Program-made: the position numbers and the translations under genes
The notes under the pieces: model-generated
Seen by the model: only the letters and a program-made list of their open reading frames with translations
Told to the model about the DNA's origin: nothing
Databases searched by the model: none
Assembly: GCA_014376885.1 (NCBI GenBank)
Contig: JACMQR010000130.1
Location: 1-6,102, forward strand
Direction of reading: 5' to 3'
Source of the DNA: Polaromonas sp.
GTDB lineage: Bacteria; Pseudomonadota; Gammaproteobacteria; Burkholderiales; Burkholderiaceae_C
DNA length: 6,102 nt
In this document: positions 4,787 to 6,102 of the stretch, one piece after another
Layout: every line of letters begins with the position of its first letter
How positions within the stretch are numbered: the stretch's first letter is position 1

Positions 4787-6102
4787 CTACATGTTGCGCC
4801 GGTACTGCCCGCCGACTTCGAACAGCGCATCGGTGATCTGCCCGAGCGAGCAGACGCGCACCGCGTCCATCAGCACCTCGAAGACGTTCTGGTTCTCGAT
4901 CACCGCCTGCTGCAGGCGCTTCAGTTGCGCGGGGGCTTCGGCCACGTGGCGCGTGTGGAAGTCCTGCAGCCGGACCAGCTGGCTTTGCTTTTCCTCGTCG
5001 GTCGAGCGCGCCAGCTCGAGCTTGTCATGCACCGCGTCGCCATGCGGGTTGCGAAAGGTGTTGACGCCGATGATGGGCAGCTCGCCGGTGTGCTTGAGCA
5101 TTTCGTAGTGCATCGACTCGTCCTGGATGCGGCCGCGCTGGTAGCCGGTTTCCATGGCCCCGAGCACGCCGCCCCGGTCGGCGATGTTCTGGAATTCGAC
5201 CAGCACGGCTTCCTCGACCAATTCAGTCAGCTCTTCGATGATGAACGCGCCCTGGCTCGGGTTTTCGTTCTTCGCCAGGCCCCATTCGCGGTTGATGATC
5301 AGCTGGATCGCCATGGCGCGGCGTACGCTGTCTTCGGTCGGCGTGGTGATGGCTTCGTCGAAGGCATTGGTGTGCAGGGAATTGCAGTTGTCGTAGATCG
5401 CGATCAGGGCCTGCAGCGTGGTGCGGATGTCGTTGAACTGGATTTCCTGCGCGTGCAGGCTGCGGCCTGAGGTTTGAATGTGGTATTTGAGCTTTTGGCT
5501 GCGCTCGTTGGCGCCATATTTCTCCTTCATCGCCACGGCCCAGATACGCCGGGCGACGCGGCCCATCACGGTGTATTCCGGGTCCATGCCGTTGCTGAAG
5601 AAAAAGCTCAGGTTGGGCGCGAAGTCGTCGATGTGCATGCCGCGCGCCAGGTAGGCTTCGACAAAGGTGAAGCCATTGCTTAGCGTGAAGGCCAGTTGCG
5701 AAATCGGGTTCGCGCCGGCTTCGGCAATGTGATAACCGCTGATCGACACGCTGTAGAAATTGCGCACGTTGTGGTGCACAAAATACTCGGCGATGTCGCC
5801 CATCACCTTCAGGCTGAACTCGGTGCTGAAGATGCAGGTGTTCTGGCCCTGGTCTTCCTTCAAAATATCGGCCTGAACCGTGCCGCGCACGTTGGCCTGC
5901 ACCCATTCGCGGATTTTCAGGGTTTCGGTGTCGGTCGGCTCGCGGCCATTGTCGGCCTTGAACTTGTCGATGTTCTGGTCGATGGCGGTGTTCATGAACA
6001 TCGCCAGGATGCTCGGCGCCGGGCCGTTGATCGTCATGCTCACGCTGGTCGTCGGGCTGCACAAATCGAAGCCGCCGTACAGCACCTTCATGTCGTCCAG
6101 CG
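4787..6102 (-). CDS. icmF: Fused isobutyryl-CoA mutase IcmF, C-terminal part (truncated by window edge)
   Basis: These are the last ~437 codons of the adenosylcobalamin-dependent fused isobutyryl-CoA mutase, which interconverts isobutyryl-CoA and n-butyryl-CoA. Full-length IcmF is about 1,090 residues: B12-binding domain, G-protein chaperone domain, then the mutase TIM barrel. Only the end of the barrel half is here. Hallmarks (numbered from the Met at 6091) are [19 protein letters not shown] (8-26), [21 protein letters not shown] (68-88), [16 protein letters not shown] (114-129), [25 protein letters not shown] and the terminal [11 protein letters not shown]. Gln83 in GQNT (codon 5843-5845) occupies the place of the methylmalonyl-CoA mutase Arg that binds the carboxylate, and His121 (5729-5731) matches the active-site His. 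The frame runs on past 6091 as LDDMK, so that Met is internal. The stop is TAG at 4787-4789. The other substrate-determining residue lies outside the window. Confidence 0.95.
   Translation of the reverse strand, partial: LDDMKVLYGGFDLCSPTTSVSMTINGPAPSILAMFMNTAIDQNIDKFKADNGREPTDTETLKIREWVQANVRGTVQADILKEDQGQNTCIFSTEFSLKVMGDIAEYFVHHNVRNFYSVSISGYHIAEAGANPISQLAFTLSNGFTFVEAYLARGMHIDDFAPNLSFFFSNGMDPEYTVMGRVARRIWAVAMKEKYGANERSQKLKYHIQTSGRSLHAQEIQFNDIRTTLQALIAIYDNCNSLHTNAFDEAITTPTEDSVRRAMAIQLIINREWGLAKNENPSQGAFIIEELTELVEEAVLVEFQNIADRGGVLGAMETGYQRGRIQDESMHYEMLKHTGELPIIGVNTFRNPHGDAVHDKLELARSTDEEKQSQLVRLQDFHTRHVAEAPAQLKRLQQAVIENQNVFEVLMDAVRVCSLGQITDALFEVGGQYRRNM

Noticed and set aside
4591..4830. 79-codon minus-strand frame across the terminator
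   Set aside because: It overlaps the hairpin, the end of icmF and the 53-aa gene, and has no ribosome site.
6089..6091. ATG at 6091 as the start of the mutase
   Set aside because: The frame continues upstream to the window edge with residues (LDD before MK) that fit IcmF, so this Met is internal.
1..6102. Mobile element, CRISPR, tRNA or rRNA
   Set aside because: No transposase-like frame, no spaced direct repeats and no structural RNA motifs were seen on either strand.

Overview
The window looks like a GC-rich betaproteobacterial chromosome, most likely Burkholderiales and Comamonadaceae-like (Polaromonas, Rhodoferax or Variovorax type). This rests on gene content: a Bug-family tricarboxylate receptor, a branched-chain-type ABC transporter, a DUF6352-like protein and a fused isobutyryl-CoA mutase. 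Strongly GC-biased third codon positions and TTAAAAT boxes upstream of genes agree with it. The genus is an inference.

Left part (1-1928, minus strand): a transport operon read right to left. LivG-type ATPase comes first, then LivF-type ATPase with a 2-nt gap, then after 62 nt the start of a periplasmic substrate-binding protein cut by the left edge. No permease genes lie in the window; they may follow beyond position 1. The two ATPases are asymmetric: LivF has Arg for the Walker A Lys and Gln at the switch-His position, and LivG has a degenerate signature. One ATP site of the heterodimer therefore looks consensus and the other degenerate.

Divergent control region (1929-2171): about 240 nt without a gene, holding several dyads between livG (minus) and the DUF6352-like gene (plus). 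These include TGAATCTGATTCA just ahead of the livG ribosome site and a composite CTACC/GGGT/ACCC/GGTAG dyad.

Middle (2172-4658, plus strand): three genes with separate leaders. They are a 356-aa DUF6352-like protein of unknown function, a complete Bug-family periplasmic receptor with a signal peptide and no TctA/TctB neighbours here, and a 53-aa very basic protein that I do not recognise. A 16-bp perfect hairpin with a T tract (4699-4754) ends this strand.

Right part (4787-6102, minus strand): the C-terminal part of IcmF, the fused B12-dependent isobutyryl-CoA mutase, converging on the same terminator and truncated at the right edge. The Gln in GQNT, where methylmalonyl-CoA mutase has Arg, marks it as an isobutyryl/butyryl-type mutase.

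I see no mobile element, CRISPR array, tRNA or rRNA. The parts most worth attention are the degenerate ATP site of the transporter, the DUF6352-like gene with the divergent operator region, and the small basic protein gene.
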